This document shows positions 44,901 to 57,800 of a stretch of 64,000 bases of DNA, in pieces. Each line of letters begins with the position of its first letter. The first letter of the stretch is position 1. The stretch lies in the NCBI GenBank assembly GCA_032358165.1, contig JAALGY010000017.1, positions 2,232,001-2,296,000 on the forward strand. Direction: 5' to 3'. A program made the position numbers and the translations under genes. The stretch is from Diplosphaera chodatii (taxonomy: Eukaryota > Chlorophyta > Trebouxiophyceae > Prasiolales > Stichococcaceae). Below the pieces are notes generated by a model. It searched no databases and had not been told where the DNA came from. It was given only the letters and a program-made list of their open reading frames with translations.

Positions 44901-47693
44901 CACTTTGCACATATATCAAACACCTGTACCCTTTGCGTCGAGAACCATGTGTTCCCAGCAGATTGGCTTTGTCCAACTGTAGACCTGGCTTCTGCAGGTA
45001 TGACGCAGCGCTGGCAAAGGCCAACTATGCAACGCTTGCAGCGAGCACAGCGCCCGAGAGCACCGCCGCGGGTAGCGCTCTCTACTCCGACTGTTGTCTC
45101 AGCAGATACTGAACCATGTCGGCATGCAGGTGTTGGTGTGTTGCCAATGCCATGGATTCTTCTGTGCAACATTGGCCGTTCAGATGATGAGCCTGTACTC
45201 AATGTGATATGTAGTCTTTTCCATGTTAACGAAACCAACTCGCTCGACCGTGTGATGTGGTGCCCCACTGTTGTGCAGGGGGGGCAGAGGAGGAGGACGA
45301 CGACGTGCGGGCGGCGCTTGAGGCGAGCATGCGCCGCAGCCGGGCCACTGCCTCAACGCGGCCGGATGCCGATGCGGTGGCCGCTGAGGTCGTCCGGCGG
45401 CGGCAGGAGGAGGAGGCTCAGCCCGCGAGTTCAGCGGCAGACGCTGCAGGTGATCAGTTCCCTTACTGCAACTGGTCATCTCCCAGAAGACCTGGCAGTC
45501 GCAGCAGCAGGCAGCGCCGTAGCCGTCTACATGTTCAGACAGCTAGCGGATGATAATTGCAAGCGCTACCCATGTGGCTTTGCATAGCGTCGCAACCAAC
45601 AGCACTAGCAGACACCCGCCAAAGCCTGCAGATGACCGCTGGGTGTCGATAAAGAAGATGTGCTGTGTGCAGGTGGCGAGCGTCTGACAGAGGCGACGGA
45701 GTTTGCACGGCTGGTGGGCCAGCGGGACGGGGGCGGCGGCGCCGGCGGGGACCAGGACGCCGGCGAGCACATGGACGGCGACGCCCCCGAGGCCTCTGCG
45801 CCCGCCGTCGGCAGCAAACGGTGCGCCATCATCCTCTTCTGTACGGGCCGTTTGCTTCACCCATGTTCGGCTACCACCTGGACTTCTGTGCGTCACGATG
45901 GTGCGCCATCAAACAGACGCAAACGATAAGTTTAACAAGAGGGGCGCCGGCCGCAGGAAGTACCGCGCCGCGAAGGCGGGCAGCGACGACGAGGCGGGGC
46001 CATCGGTGCCGCCCGCCGGCGACAAGCTGCCGCCACCGCCTGCCGGCGGCCCCCCACCCGTCAAGGAGGAGGACTCCGTCACCCGCGAGCGCCACATCGG
46101 CAAGGGTACGACTCCTTGCATTAGTTGGGACACCACCCTGACGAAGCAAGTGCCCCGCCTGGTCTTGCTGTCACTGCAGTTAAGCTGACAGAGAGTCCCC
46201 ACCTCACATTTCGAGCTACCTCTGGTTCAACTCAAGAATTCCTTGCAGGCGTGGCGGGGGTGCTGGGGCTGCTGAAGGACCGGGGCGAGCTCAACGGCGC
46301 GGGCAGCCTGCGCGCCGTGGAGTGGGCCGGCCGCACCAACGACATGAAGCCCGTGGCGCTGCAGGTGTGTGAGGCCGTCGGGCCGCTGAGCTTGTACCCC
46401 TAATGGGCAGACTGGGTGACAGCACAGCTGCTTCACTGGACCCTGACTTGTTGAACTGAGCTGCTGAGCTATGCCCTTTGCCAGCACATCGATAGCGGGA
46501 CAGTCAGGCACTGGGTTGGGCGTCAGTATGTCACCCGCTCCTACTCCGCTGTGTGATGTGTGTGCCTGTGCCGTCCCTCGCAGGGCCTAGAGGACGTGTA
46601 CACGGGCGGGCGGTCGGCCAGCGAGCTGGAGAACAGCGTGGAGCGGGCGCTGACGCGGCGCGACACCATGGGCCGTGTGCTCACGCCCAAGGAGGCCTTC
46701 CGGGACCTGTGCCACCAGTGCGCACCCGCCCCTCCCGCCGCCGCGCCTCTGCCTGTGCCTGTGCAGCGTGGCCGGTCCACGTCCCTCATCCCGCTTGACT
46801 GTGTGCTTGCTCAGAAGGAGTCAGCATGCTGAGAATGGAGTGGTATGTGTGGTGGTCACCAAGGCGGCATCGATGTGTGGCTCCAACAACCCACTACCAG
46901 CTCGCGCTGAGCTTCGCACCCTGTGCTTGCCTGCAGCTTCCACGGCATCTTCCCCAGCAAGAGCAACCAGGAGCGGCAGATGGAGAAGGACGCGGAGACT
47001 GCGGCGGCCAAGCGCGCCGCCACCAGCGAGAACCCCGCGTCGCTGCGGCGGCTGCAGGCCGCGCAGAAGCAGGCCGCCGCGCCCTACGTCGTGCTGTCAG
47101 GCTCGGTGTGGCGTTGAGCAACACTCCCATGTGTCAGTCGGACAGATTTGTGCGGGGCGTCCCTGCCGCCTTGCCTCTGAAGCTGCACCGGACCTGAGGG
47201 TCGTCCTGCTGTCATGCGCATCGGGGCAGCTGGAGCAGGATGCGCTCCCGGGCTCTGCATTGGATGTCCACACACTGACAAACCTGCATCTCCCATGCGG
47301 CAGGTGCGGCCTGGGCAGACCAGCGACCCCACGTCCGGCTTCGCGACGGCGACGGGGTACCAGAGCGCGGCGGGCGGCGCCAGCGTCGCGCCCACCCCCA
47401 GCCTCACGCCCATGCTGGGCGGCGGGCGCACCCCCCTGGTCGGCGACGCCAAGGTGCGGGCCATGCACGCCTGCTGTTGATCATTGGTTTGGGTGCTGCC
47501 AGGACCTGACACGGAGCAAATGTTTGTCGAATACAAGGTTCGCCTTCACGTGTTCGTTCTGACGTTTGCATCCAGCACCAGCATCTTCTGTGACTGTTGT
47601 CGTCGCCATGTTCAGGTGAAGGCGATGCTGGGGTTGAAGCGGGAGGGCGGCGCCTCGATGCCGCCGCCGCCCAGCCGCCAGCGCAGGGGCTGA
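41916..47693 (+). CDS. SART1 / Snu66 (plant MDF) tri-snRNP splicing factor
   Basis: Seventeen exons: 41916-42385, 42497-42646, 42847-43027, 43177-43353, 43521-43601, 43788-43908, 44194-44322, 44512-44707, 44998-45071, 45279-45449, 45673-45840, 45917-46105, 46249-46364, 46584-46717, 46937-47105, 47304-47453, 47616-47693; about 917 residues. The N-terminus is a Lys/Arg/Ser/Asp-rich (RS/RD-like) region. Then come the family anchor 'SVDETNKMRVAMGLKPLK', coiled-coil charged stretches, 'VILTLKDRNILEEG', and the conserved C-terminus 'RERHIGKG', 'AVEWAGRTNDMKPVALQ', 'RVLTPKEAFRDLCH', 'HGIFPSK' and 'RPGQTSDPTSGFAT'. It is a structural part of the U4/U6.U5 tri-snRNP in the nucleus. The junction 45840/45917 is the only weak one. 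Confidence 0.93.
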
Positions 47694-48043
47694 ACTGTGT
47701 GTTGCGGTGTTGTTTGCAGCGGCGAAGCGTGCTCACATCAAACGCTGCATTGCGTGCCTTAAGGGTTCAGGAAGTGTCTGCTTGTAGCGGCACGCATTGA
47801 AGAACATGCTTCACTGAGCATGTCAGCGACCTCACACGTCCCACACAGCAAGTCCCTGGCCAAATGTTGTCAATATCCAAACGAGCACAAGTGTCTGTTT
47901 CGGTCTTTTACAGAGGTCTGAGCAAGACATCTATTACGAAGCCTGCCTACCACATGCCTAACCTAGCTGAGCAGTTCAGTTGCAGATGCAACAGGACTGC
48001 CGCAGTGTGCTCATGCACAACCAACAGCAACACATGCCAGCGA
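47694..48043. other. Convergent intergenic region
   Basis: About 350 bp between the SART1 stop (+) and the stop of glycosyltransferase-like copy A (-). No gene seen. Confidence 0.5.
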
Positions 48044-51000
48044 TCACATGGAGCCATGGTCCATACACGGAGCAAGCTTCTTCCATATGAGTTCTGCGCT
48101 CAGGTGCAGAGTGCTCTGCACCACCTGCAGGGTCAGCAACAATTCTGCCTTGGTTTGGCAACATGATTGACCATGATACTCAGTGCATTGCATGACACAT
48201 GAAGTGTGCCGATGTCCTACAGCAAAAGTCAAATAGCACGCACCGCCCAGTAGCCTCGATGTCGTTCCATGTCCACCTGCAGGAGGTAGTGTGGTTTTCA
48301 AATGATGCAAGCTGCTGCTGGCAGCTTTGCCGCAGCACCACATGACTTATAGCAATGCGAGGATGGCGTGCTGCTGTCAGAGGTGACACACTACACTTCC
48401 TCCTGGTCACTGCATCCACCTCATCACAGGGCTCCCAGTCTTCGTACTGTGCCTTGGTCCACAAGTTTGCCTCAGAACGCTGCAGGATGGCATGTGCATG
48501 GTACTTCTTCCAGATCTCTGCAAGACAGGGAGCAATTGGATAAGTATCAGCACAGCCAACCTGTGACACGTCGTCTGGGCAGTGTTTGCACTGCATGTGA
48601 TCCCAGCAAGGGAACGCTGAGCATGTGCACGGAGCCAGCGGGGACAGCACAAGCCTCACTTGCGTAGCGCGCGTACTCCCAGTAAAGGTCGTACTCCTGT
48701 GACAAGTCAGCAGATTGGCCTCAGCCTCCTCGACAGCTTTGCGCAGTCAACAGACAGCTCAGCAGACACGGACTTGAAGGAGCTGGGCTGGTGCTCTTGT
48801 GCCGCAGGGTGGGCAATTGATCCTGATTGTGCACGGTCCTCACGTACAAAGTGATTCACTGTTGCAAGCATTCAGAGTCGACACCTGACCAGGCCCCACA
48901 TGGCCAAGTTCCACACTTCAGGGACACACAGTCAGGAGCACCCATGCTGGCCCAAGCTATGACTGTGTGCCCTCTCATGAGTGCTCAGCCGATACATCAT
49001 ACTCACTGTCCACGCAGGCAGCGACTTCCTTTTCTCGTCCCGCAGCCGGTCCGCTTCCATCCGCAGCAGGTACGCCCGCCAAGTCTCCCCAGGACGTGTG
49101 ACCTGCGAGCGCACAGCATTCGTTGCACCACGTGCACGTGATGAAATCAGCGTGCTGCACAACCCTGAAACCCGATTGGTGCTGCGGTCCACGGCTCCAT
49201 GGCAGCGCACGCATGGGCGGATGTGCCGCCAGCCTGCCCACCTCACTCTCCATGTACATGACCATGGGGTCCAGCACTGCACGCGTCATGATCTGTGGCG
49301 TGACACCCATCATGTACTCATGGCCCCCAGACGCGAACGTGATCTGCACACAGGCAGCGCAGCCGAAACCGTCTCAGCTGTCTGTACACGAACGAAGCCA
49401 CGGACTGGCGCCAGACGTGGCATGTGATGCGGCGCTGGGCTCTGCCACCTGGCGGCAACATGACATGATGTAGCGTACACAGCTTGTCAAGTACGGACAT
49501 ATGCGACAGCTGCCCCAGCAGAGAGAAAGGGTTCACATTAAGGACATGAGCGCTGGACGTGATCCACTCCAGCTGGTCGCCTGACTGCACAGGCGCCTGC
49601 AGCTCGTTGAGCGCCGTGAACTGCACCTGCGGAGCAAGGCGCGCATATGCGATGTGGCAAGCTGGACCTCAATGTTGTTGCCGCATGATAGTGCTGCTCG
49701 CCCGATGTCATTGTGAGCAGCGCCGCCGTCGGCTTGCTTCGTTGCAAGACGAAGTAACTCCCAGACGATAACGCTACTGTGTAGTGATTGGGCAAGCGCA
49801 GCTGTGTGTGGTTGGCTGGGCGCTAGTTGGAATAGAGGTGCAAGTGGCAGAAAGAACGGTCTGCACCTTCTTCTTCAAATCGCATACACCAGAAGAGGCA
49901 TCGCAGGGCTTCTGCGACATCAGATCGAGCGCCTGCCACTTGTTCACGAAGAAGGTGTCGCTATCCGTGATGAGGAAGTATGGCGTCTGCAAGCATGAAG
50001 AGGGCACATCATGGATCAAACCCCTTTCCGTCGGCAACTTGGTCAGCCAGCCTGCCACAGCCTGGGCTTTGTCAGCAGCATGCTCACCTGAATGGTGAAG
50101 CTGCACGCCAGCTTGATCAGCTGCTGCTTGATCCAGCCGCCAATGGCGTAGGACATGTCGCCCGTGATGTTTTGCATCAGCTCCGGCCGCAGTTCCGGCA
50201 CGCACGACTCATCCGACACCACCCGCATCTGTGGAAACGAAAGCCAACACACATGGGACTACGCGTGCACACCGGGTGCAGTGCATGTTACAACTGGAGA
50301 GTCAAGGTGCGAACCTGGCATCCTGCAAATATACTGACGATCTTATGGGCACGCATGCCAAGTAGATCCACAACCTGCTGCACTCAAGCTTGCATGTGGC
50401 TGCGCTACGGGGTGCCTCACCTTGCTGACAAGCACGCATGGTAAGTACGGCAGCTTGTCCTCCAGAAAGTGCACCAGGGTGGGGACCTTGGCCTCTGGCG
50501 CAATCAGTATCCACTCCTTGATGCTGCTCATCCGCAGGAACTTGTTGGCGCTCCGCAGCTGTGGTATCAACGCACATTTATGGTGGCGGAGGATACGCGT
50601 GCTTCGCCATAGTACGACAGCTACGAGGCGAGATGCACAACATGGCAGTACTGGTGCACCGTGTTGTACCATGGCATTCCGATGCAGCTGTGCACACATA
50701 GCTTCATGCAGCCGCTCCCGGTATCAGGCTGCTCCTTATGATGCGTATGAGGCTAGCATGACTGCGCATGGCTGCTGAATTGACAGGGATGTCCACCTGG
50801 TTGTGCAACAGGGCCATGGTCTCGTTGTCCGGATAAACCGGCGTCATGATGGACAGCAGCCCGTCCTTGCGCGCATTGACGAGCCACGCTTCGCTGCGGT
50901 CCTGCGGCGCGGTCATCTGGTAATGCTCTCCCATGCCTGCTATGTGCACCTGCAGCACGAAAGCTGGCCTCCATACAGCTGTCACATGTGACAGAGGTGC

Positions 51001-51943
51001 TCTACAGGTGGGAGCCCTACAGCAACTCCACTCTGTAAGGTTGCTGCACCCACACAAGCCTGCAGACCTGCAGCATGGAATGAGACTGGCTACATGGTGG
51101 CAGACCAAGCTCTGTAAGCGTCACATGCACCACATGCGGGCGTCTCGGAGAGCCCTGCCGGACCTTTTCCGTGGTGTTCTTCCGCAGCAGCCGTGGCGGC
51201 GGCCGGCAGTGGCGCTCCCCCCGCAGCCGCGCGACAAACACCTTGCCGTGGTGCAGGGCATCGTCCTGCAGATGGCCCCAGAGCTTGAACGTCACCCCAC
51301 GCCCAGTGTGCTGCACGTATTCGCGTAGCTAGCCGAAGCACAGTCTTAGCGCACAGCCAGGGGGTGCACTTGGTGCACGGTCCACAGCGGGTACGCAGAG
51401 GTATACCTTCGCATTGGCGCTGGTCCTGCGGACGTGCTTCATGACCATGCCGATGCCCTGCTCTGACTCGGGCACCACAGAGGACGCCAGCGTCAGCAGC
51501 AGGCATATGAGCGCCACGCCAGATGAGGCGCTCCGCCACCAGGGCCGCTTGCCCGCCTGCAGCCCGTGTTGCCCATCTGGCTCATCTGCCTGCCAATCCA
51601 GCAGGCGCTGGCCGTCGTCGCCACCGCTGTCTGTCCTGCTGTCCGCTTGCAAGCTGTCGCTGTGCCGTCGGCCCCATTCCGCGAGTCCGCCGATGCTGCT
51701 ACCAGGGTGTTGGGTGCCACTGCCACCATGGAGGCCTTCATGATGGCTGCTGCTCACGCCATTGCCGCCATGAGTGCTGTGAAGCTGTGCATCCTGACCC
51801 GCGACGCTGCCATTGCTGTCGCGATGGACATCCTGCGTGGCCGTCTCGATATCCCCATGTGGTGCGCTGGGGTGTGCGCCCCTGCTGCGTGCGCCAAAGG
51901 TGGACATGCTGCCTAGTGGCACCCCTGCATGCACACCTGACAT
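48044..51943 (-). CDS. Putative type II membrane glycosyltransferase, DUF6492-like, copy A
   Basis: Exons: 51943-51407, 51310-51164, 50949-50797, 50558-50421, 50228-50088, 49986-49867, 49626-49537, 49343-49242, 49102-49007, 48696-48660, 48517-48420 (3' limit uncertain), 48124-48044; about 579 residues. A long Ser/Gly/His/Gln-rich cytosolic N-terminus precedes a single signal-anchor helix ('GVALICLLLTLASSVV'). The luminal domain has 'LRSANKFLRMSSIKEWI', 'GGWIKQQLIKLACSF', the DxD-type 'YFLITDSDTFFVNKW', 'GVTPQIMTRAVLD', 'EYDLYWEYA' and 'HAILQRSEANLW'. This order fits DUF6492-type putative glycosyltransferases; substrate and product are unknown. Compared with B and C it lacks the '..GYWA' segment before the last exon. 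An ATG further upstream cannot be excluded. Confidence 0.75.
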
Positions 51944-52749
51944 GGATGGTCTTGCTTCTCCATGAGCGACAGGATCACAACTCACAGCGCTGCTGAGCCT
52001 CACCTGAGGTGTCAGACAGCAGCCTTGACAACAATTAGAACCATCTGTTCTGGCATGTGCATATGTGACAGTGTTGCTTGCGGATTACCGTATCTGAGGG
52101 TCCCTTTGAAGCTCAACAAGACTCTAGGCTCTCAGATCTGAGCACACTGTGCTCACAGGGGCTTCATGACCTGCATGGCCGCTGCGCGTCTCACATATGG
52201 CGCTCCATGATAATCATAAGGTAGCAATCATCGATCAGGCCTCTGCATAGCTTTGTGCCATCCAAGGGATCGTCACAACAGCATATTTGAGGTCGCTCTT
52301 ACAGGATCACGGCTGCTGCACCAACACCTCATGCAACTGGATGGCTTGCACCAAACTTGCTGGCGGTTATCGGTGCTCAGTACATGACAGCAAGTCCATT
52401 GCGTCAACACGCGCCTTGTAAAAGCCAGCACAGCAGCTGTGCAGTGCTTTTCTGCATGCTGATATGTCCGTAAATGCCAGCTCAAGCCACTCTGGCACCG
52501 CTGCACTGGACCGCAGTCACAAAGCAGTTACAACTGGGTGAATTTGTGCAATTGTTCATGCACCCAGTGTGCATGTAGCAGCAACATTGACAGGTAATCT
52601 GGCGAAACGCAGACTCAAACGCAGCGCTGCACCCGAAACACAATTCGGCCCGTCCCAGCGTGACTCCACCGCAGGCGTAGTGCAGCGCACCAGCCAATCA
52701 GTGTCGTGCGTCACGCTTGTGTGCGTCTTGAACAGACCAAAGCCTCATC
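51944..52749. other. Divergent intergenic region, copy A / arginine decarboxylase
   Basis: About 800 bp between copy A (-) and the decarboxylase (+). No coding motif seen. Confidence 0.5.
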
Positions 52750-54394
52750 ATGCCGCCGAAGTCCAGCAGCAAGAAGCGCAAGGCCGGGGATGGGGAGCAT
52801 GATGCTGATGCCCTGGTGGCAGCAGGCTTCGATAATGCAGCATTTGTTCAGATGCCTGGAGGCGGCATTGGCTTGTTGACAGGTTCAACTTCTTTCCCAT
52901 CGATGATGTACGGTTTGGATGTTTCTAGTATGCAGCCGCATCTGCAGGCATCTTCCACTTCTCAGGCTTGCTGTGCCATTCGGAACGTGGTCTGTCCGTT
53001 ACTCAGGCTGCCGCATTCCAAAGAGCTACTTCATCACGCACGGCTTTGGGGAGACTGACTCAGGCGGAGGCGTGGATCCCTGGGAGACAGGCAAACACAG
53101 ACAGTTCTGGTTGTTGTGCAGCATTGAACACATCCTGCATTGGCAGATTATGTTTGCTAATGCGAGTTGTTCACGATCGCATGTCAATCAAGGCACACAA
53201 CGTGTGAATCGCGTGAAACTCCTCAGGCTCCTATGACCTGGCACTCGAGGATGCGGGAATACAGGACTTTAATGTGAGTCAGGCTGTGTGAACGCATGCA
53301 TCCTCCCAGCCGGTGATGCTGCAAGCCTAGGTTACAGCAATGGGATCCTGCATCGAGACTTGTTGCCGCAGATCATGACATACACATCTGTCATGCCTCC
53401 TGAGAGTCATGAGATATCCACAAATGGTGACCGCAAGTAGTGCTTCATCAACCCTGTTGGAGGCTGTCCCATATCAGCTCTGATATACTGACGTGAACGG
53501 CGAAAGCATGTGATGGTGTGTATGTGTGTTGTATAGAGGCACAGGAACATTATAGCCACGGCGCAGTCATGGACGTCATCATGAGCGTCATTCACGGTGT
53601 TGAGGTATGGTGTTCGGTTGTTCCATACGCAGGATGGCTTGCCAAACACCTGTCGTACGCTTTGGCAGGCTTACCAAAAGACACTGTTGCTGGCAGGGGG
53701 ACAGGCTGTCGGCTGGCGTGGCCAATGCCCAGGTGCGAAACCGGTCCAACGGCCGCATAATCGGCGGTTATGCAGCAGAGTACAAAGGTGCGCCTAGATG
53801 CTGCACATGCCTGAGCCTGCTGCAGTCACATCTCCATCAAGCTTCGGGCACCTCCACTGGGCATGCACACATGAAAACAAGATCATGCTGCAGGCCATGC
53901 TATGGAGGAAAAGGTCAAGGAGACTCTTAAAAACGATTTGCAAAACATATTTGACAGGAGGTATTACATCGACTCAACCCCCAAGTCATGCCTGCTCAAC
54001 CCTGCAACGGTCATAACCTTTATGTTTGCCTTCAATATACTCAGCGGAACAATGACCAGACAACAAGTCCTGGTGAACAGATACAATGAGAAAGAGTACG
54101 AGCTGCTACCACCCAAGTACACCATCGTTGTCCGGGACGTAGAGAAGGGTTTTGGAACTGCACTGGCGTCCATCTGCTTCACGTCGTTCTTGCATCCTGT
54201 GATTCCTATCGCAGGCGAGTGCACAGCTACGCTTTTGACACATACATGTTCTCATGCCTGCCCGCATCCTGCTGTGGACGGTATGAAAATGTCAACTACT
54301 CCGTGGTCGTCATGCAGGCGAGGCCGATGACAAGTCCCTGTTGGAGGAGAACGGTGCTCGAGCTGGCAAGGTCAAGAAGCAGAGCAAGCCATGA
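52750..54394 (+). CDS. Pyruvoyl-dependent arginine decarboxylase
   Basis: Eight exons: 52750-52882, 53007-53090, 53227-53273, 53372-53426, 53537-53604, 53697-53787, 53894-54214, 54318-54394; 291 residues, all phases fit. Landmarks of the PvlArgDC fold: 'KSYFITHGFGETD', 'SYDLALEDAGIQDFN', the self-cleavage site region 'MTYTSVMPPES' (a Thr-Ser step where serine would become the pyruvoyl group), 'HGAVMDVIMSVIHG' and 'DRLSAGVANAQV.. IIGGYAAEY'. It would convert arginine to agmatine without PLP. The N-terminus is lysine-rich and the C-terminus has about 100 further residues including 'GTALASICFTSFLHPVIP'. Two introns seem to begin with GC. Such enzymes are best known from archaea and some bacteria (e.g. 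chlamydiae), so lateral origin is possible. Confidence 0.85.
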
Positions 54395-54878
54395 TTATGC
54401 TGCTTGAGGGATGATGCATCCTGCCACGATCAAGGCAAGGAGTCGCAGTACTCTAGAGTGGAGATCTCCTTGACGCGCTGGTGGGTACCTGATGGCAATT
54501 GATTGGGAATGCACGTTCAATTGAGCTCATTGCAAAGTTTCACGACAGTTTGCACATGCTGTATGCTTCAAACATGCACTGTTATCAGACGCTCATTGCC
54601 CGAGAGGGCAAGACTACTCCAAAGCATCGACACTTCATCATCAAGATATGGCAGCACAGATCGTTGTGCGCAGCACATGCTGTCAGTCGCACGGCGGCCA
54701 GCCATCACAGAAGAGTGACGCTGCCAGGAACATCTGTGCAAGCAATGTCGGATGATGAAGAGTACACGCGATAGTCCTAAAGAAAGAATGCCAAACTGGC
54801 GCACAAAAATCAACCAGCACTGCAACTATCCCTAACACTGATCCCAGATCCCAGTCTGATATTGACAATTGACAGCCA
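54395..54878. other. Convergent intergenic region
   Basis: About 480 bp between the decarboxylase stop (+) and the copy B stop (-); presumably 3' UTRs. Confidence 0.5.
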
Positions 54879-57800
54879 TCATACATTGTCACCATCATCG
54901 CTCTCAGCCTCACTGCCTCCCTCACGGCTGTCACGCGAGATTTCAGCGAGCGAGTGGGACATGCATGGCTTCAGCTTCTCCCAGATGAGGTGCGGGTCAA
55001 TCTTGAGCCTGCTCTGCACCACCTGCACAGCATCACGAAACCACTGAAAATCTCCATGCGGGAGGTGATGCCAGCCTGCCGTCAAATTTGGAGTTGGTGG
55101 GCAGACCTTCACACATCGTGTGTTGTGCTAGATGTCAGTCCCGTAGGCTATCAGGCCACATACAACACCCCGCATGCACCACTGCCCATGCGGTCAATGA
55201 AGTTTTGCATTCGCATGCTGGAGGCGAACAGCACCACACAGACACTGCAGCCTCCCACTCACCGCCCAGTAGCCGCGGTCCTGCTCTGTGCCAAATGCCG
55301 CGCACGGGTCCCACGTGTCGAACTGCTCCTTCCACCACAGGTTGGCCTCTGTGCGCTGCAGCACGCTGTGCACATGGTACCGATCCCAGAGCCCTGCACA
55401 AGTGCTTACACCTTGGTTGAGCGTTCAGCTTGACAAGATCCAGCCTTGACGTAGCCTGTGGGGCAGTACAGCGCAGGGCAGCAGATATCGCACTGATGCC
55501 GGCGCATCTGGTGCATCACTCACGTTTGTGGTGCGCATATGCCCAGTACAGGTCATACTCCTGCACACCAGCAACATACACTGCTCAGTGCCTGTATGTG
55601 CCTGCATGTCAGTCAGTCGGTCAGTGCCTGCATGTCGAGGGACCTGCTGAGCCAAACAACTGTATACTGCCGGCAACCCTGCTCGGTCGGCACTGTGACA
55701 ACAGGTGCATGCAACCGATTGACAGGCGGTGCCCACCGTCCAGGCGGCTTGTGCCTTGTGTTCGGGGGAGCGCAGCTGGTTTGCGTGCAGCCGCAGCAGG
55801 TACCCACGCCACGACTCGCCCTTGGTCACCACATTGGCGTTCATGTAGCGCACCATGCGGTCCAGCACCCCGCGCGCCATGATCTGCAACATGCTTTGAA
55901 AGCTAGCATCAGCCTTCAGCGTCACTTGCTGTCGATGAACAGCCCGCTCTGATGTCTGAGAGAGCCGCTGGAAAGCATCGGCAGCCCAGCGGCACACAGA
56001 AACCACGATGTACACGCCCTGATCCGGCGCTCCTGATCCAGTGCTCTGTTTGCAGTTTGCTACAGGGGTAGCATGACTGCAGTACACGGCAAGGTTCACC
56101 TGGGGTGTGACCCCCATTGTATCCATGCCACCCTTTGGCATGTTGAGGGTGATCTGCAAGCGAAAGCACAGCGCCTAATCAGCACCAGCTTGTAGCGTCC
56201 ACAGCCGAAGTTTCCAGGACGGGTTGAGAGCAGTAGCAAGTCTAGCAGCAATACTTACATGATGGCAAGCAAACATGCAAGCAGTGGCAGGCACCCACAT
56301 TCAATACGCGGGCGCTGCGCGAAATCCACTCGATCTGCTCTGCCTCCTGTGCAATGGCCTGATTCTGCATCTCGTTTCGGGCTCTGAAGTGCACCTGCAT
56401 ATATAAAAGCACCGGATTTACCCCTGCTCCGTCAGAGATGCCAGACAACTCGATGGTCGGTGACCTGCTGATGTCGTTCAGCGTCTGAAGTGCAGACTCT
56501 GAGTTCAGGAATGCGTACATTCTGCAATGATAGTATCGTCTGCAGGATGTGTGGGCATAATAGCAACCTGCTTCTGCAGGTCGCAGACGCCGCTGGTCTT
56601 GGTGCAGCCCTCCTCCTGGTGCAGCAGGTCCAGGGCCTCAAAGGCCCTGAGGAAGAAGGTGTCCGCATCCGTCACCAGGTAGTATGGCGTCTGCACACAG
56701 GAGGGTCCTGCCTCGTCATGTGAGCCATGCAAAGTGCGGCAAACAAAACCACATGCCACAGCACAAATGTCCTGGCCGCCACACAACTCAACCTAGGAGC
56801 CTGTCAACTACTGTAGCCTTGCAGAGTCAGGTACCATGCCCTGCAAGGCGTGCGCTGCTCATGCATCTCACCGTGACTGTGAACCCGCAAGCCAGCTTCA
56901 CAAGCTGCTGCTTGTACCACCCGTCGATGTTGCCCGCCATGTTGCCCGCAATCTTCTTCAGCGGCCCCGGCCGCATCTCCGGCACGCACGCCTCGTCTGC
57001 CACCACGCGCATCTGCAGTGCACCACCACCCTGATTTTGATCAATGCCACAGTCTTGCCGTGACCAAACGCTGAGTTCTGGCACCCAGCAGCATTCGGCC
57101 TACCGATGACTTCTTGCAGGCAGATGACCATGCTGAGCGACAACCACACCGAGGGAGCCGACGAGGGACTGAGCTTCACCCTGGCCCCTGACCCCTAAAC
57201 CGGAGAATGCAGAGGACAGGCATTGGCTGCTGACGGCCACGCGGGGCACCTTGCGGGCGAGGACGCAGGGCAACGCGACCAGCTCCTGCTCCAGGAAGTT
57301 GACGAGGCGCGGCACCTTGTCCCGCGGCGTCACAAACACCCACTCCTTCACGCTGTCCATGTTCAGGAACTGGTTCGCGCTCCGCAGCTGCGCAGGCGGC
57401 ACACGCTGTGTCGAGCGCTGTGGGCATACGTATCTACTGCCACACAAAGCGTCGCAATCTGATGTGCACCCTTGAGCTATTCTTAACACTGACGTCGGCT
57501 GCAGCAGGGTGTACACCTAAGGCGGCAGCCGTCTTGTAACACACTCTCACCTGATTCAGCAGCAGCGCCAGATTGTCTTTGTCGGGGTAGATGGGCGTCA
57601 TGAGCGTCAGCAGCCCGTCAAAGCGCGCCTGCACCAGCCACTGCGCCCGCTTCCGCGGCTGCTCCATCTTGTACACGTCCCCCAGCCCCGCCACGTGGAG
57701 CTGCATGACAGAAAGGGGCCTGATCAGCGAGCACGTCCTCACACTGAGGACTGCAGAGAGGACGGCCAACTAGGGACATCACTGTGTCCATCCCAGGTAT

